This document shows, one piece after another, positions 6,255 through 7,115 of a DNA stretch of 7,115 bases. The stretch lies in NCBI GenBank assembly GCA_045542075.1, contig JAZQKI010000035.1, positions 1 to 7,115 of the forward strand, read 5' to 3'. The translations under genes and the position numbers were made by a program. This stretch comes from SVTX01 sp045542075. GTDB lineage: Bacteria > Bacillota > Clostridia > Oscillospirales > CAG-272. Positions within the stretch are counted from its first letter, which is position 1. Each line of letters opens with the position of its first letter. Below the pieces are notes generated by a model. That model had not been told where the DNA came from and ran no database searches. It saw only the letters and a program-made list of their open reading frames with translations.

Positions 6255-6272
6255 TTGTGAATTTTTTAACAT
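6255..6272. promoter_or_regulatory. Candidate Rex operator
   Basis: TTGTGAATTTTTTAACAT matches the clostridial Rex consensus TTGTTAA-N4-TTAACAA at 12 of 14 defined positions. It ends five bases before the -35 of the alcohol dehydrogenase promoter. Rex represses fermentative dehydrogenase genes when the NADH/NAD+ ratio is low, so the site suits the gene downstream. The identification is by motif and context only. Confidence 0.6.
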
Positions 6273-6277
6273 GGTGG

Positions 6278-6306
6278 TTGAAAAACACCTTGAGAAATGA
6301 TATAAT
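6278..6306 (+). promoter_or_regulatory. Sigma-A promoter of the alcohol dehydrogenase gene
   Basis: TTGAAA (6278-6283), a 17-bp spacer and TATAAT (6301-6306). Start is expected near 6313. The ribosome binding site AAGGAG (6330-6335) lies ten bases before the ATG. Confidence 0.87.
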
Positions 6307-6345
6307 GTAGTCGCTAAAAAATAATAAAAAAGGAGAAATAAACAA

Positions 6346-7115
6346 ATGGCAAGATTTACACTCCCCCGCGACCTTTATCACGGCAAGGGCGCAATGGAAA
6401 ATCTTAAGAACCTTAAGGGTAGCAAGGCCGTTATCGTTGTCGGCGGAAGCGCAATGAAGAAGAACGGCTTCCTCCAGAAGGCTGAGAACTATCTCAAGGA
6501 AGCAGGCATGGAGGTTAAAATTATTGAAGGCGTTGAGCCCGACCCCTCCGTCACTACAGTTATGAACGGCGCAGCAGTTATGGCTGAGTTCCAGCCCGAC
6601 TGGATCGTTGCTATGGGCGGCGGCTCGCCTATCGACGCTGCCAAGGCTATGTGGATCAAGTACGAGTATCCCGAGATCACTTTTGAGGAGATGTGCGTTG
6701 TTTTCGGTATTCCCGAGCTTCGTAAGAAGGCTAAATTCGTAGCTATCCCCTCCACATCCGGTACTGCTACCGAGGTTACAGCTTTCTCTGTAATCACAGA
6801 CTATGACAAGGGCATCAAGTATCCTCTTGCAGACTTCGAGATCACTCCCGACGTTGCTATCGTTGACCCTGAACTTGCTGAGACAATGCCCCAGAAGCTT
6901 GTTGCTCACACAGGTATGGATGCTATGACTCACGCAGTTGAGGCGTATGTCTCCACTTGCAACTGCGAGTACACCGATCCTCTCGCTATTTTTGCTATCA
7001 CGATGATCCAGAAGGACCTCGTTGACTCTTACAACGGAGATATGACCAAGCGCGCTTCTATGCATAACGCGCAGTGCCTTGCTGGTATGGCATTCTCCAA
7101 CGCTCTTCTCGGTAT
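6346..7115 (+). CDS. Iron-containing alcohol dehydrogenase, 3' end beyond window
   Basis: The first 256 residues of a group III, iron-dependent alcohol dehydrogenase, roughly two thirds of the usual 380-400. It interconverts aldehydes and alcohols with NAD(P)H, typically making ethanol or butanol in fermentation. Resemblance is closest to the alcohol dehydrogenase half of AdhE: VEPDPSVTTV (63-72), the cofactor-binding GGGSPIDAAK (91-100), FVAIPSTSGTATEVT (131-145) and YPLADFEITPDVAIVD (159-174). Metal ligands D192 and H196 lie in TGMDAMTHAVEAY; the remaining His ligands, expected after GMAFSNALLG, fall outside the window. After the first beta strand the sequence is VVGGS (31-35), where NAD-dependent relatives have an Asp; this suggests NADP(H) use, as in YqhD/BdhA. 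It starts as a stand-alone dehydrogenase with no aldehyde dehydrogenase domain. Probably regulated by Rex through the site at 6255-6272. Confidence 0.95.
   Translation, partial: MARFTLPRDLYHGKGAMENLKNLKGSKAVIVVGGSAMKKNGFLQKAENYLKEAGMEVKIIEGVEPDPSVTTVMNGAAVMAEFQPDWIVAMGGGSPIDAAKAMWIKYEYPEITFEEMCVVFGIPELRKKAKFVAIPSTSGTATEVTAFSVITDYDKGIKYPLADFEITPDVAIVDPELAETMPQKLVAHTGMDAMTHAVEAYVSTCNCEYTDPLAIFAITMIQKDLVDSYNGDMTKRASMHNAQCLAGMAFSNALLG

Noticed and set aside
6244..7065. 273-codon minus-strand ORF
   Set aside because: It lies opposite the alcohol dehydrogenase gene, whose plus-strand frame has the conserved family motifs, a promoter and a ribosome binding site; the plus-strand frame simply runs off the window without a stop.

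Overview
The window looks like chromosomal DNA from an anaerobic clostridial Firmicute, probably an uncultured gut Oscillospiraceae/Ruminococcaceae-type organism. The reasons are the Hrb-type flavin reductase-rubredoxin, T-box control of an aminoacyl-tRNA synthetase, AT-rich intergenic regions with strong consensus promoters, AGGAGG-type ribosome binding sites, a DUF4349 lipoprotein and a fermentative iron-type alcohol dehydrogenase. The lineage is an inference from gene content; no marker in the window fixes it.

Layout. The left edge (1-116, minus strand) holds the 5' half of a tRNA-Thr(GGT). Upstream of it in the same transcript lies a 21-bp copy of the tRNA 5' end, driven by a consensus promoter with an UP-like tract. 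A divergent promoter reads rightward into hrb (274-876), which ends at a strong terminator (887-915). A new consensus promoter (938-966) starts a T-box leader of about 415 nt with a GTC valine specifier. This leader controls valS (1427-4075, valyl-tRNA synthetase) and carries a 140-bp inverted-repeat element inside one of its stems. Next is an 18-bp-stem hairpin whose left arm overlaps a candidate ECF-sigma promoter, then a DUF4349 membrane lipoprotein gene (4204-5139). A HAD-IIB (Cof-type) phosphatase gene (5257-6093) has its own promoter and terminator. Last is an iron-containing alcohol dehydrogenase gene (6346 to the window end, truncated), preceded by a promoter and a near-consensus Rex operator.

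How the genes relate. All protein genes point right, but nearly every one has its own promoter and most have their own terminator. This is therefore a series of single-gene transcription units rather than one operon. The regulatory logic is the most informative part: amino-acid sensing by T-box for valS, probable envelope-stress (ECF) control for the DUF4349 gene, and probable NADH/NAD+ sensing by Rex for the alcohol dehydrogenase. Hrb and the dehydrogenase both belong to anaerobic redox handling.

I see no defence system, CRISPR array, phage or transposase gene. The unusual items are regulatory: the structured element inside the T-box leader, the promoter nested in a terminator arm, the partial tRNA duplication, and the Rex site.
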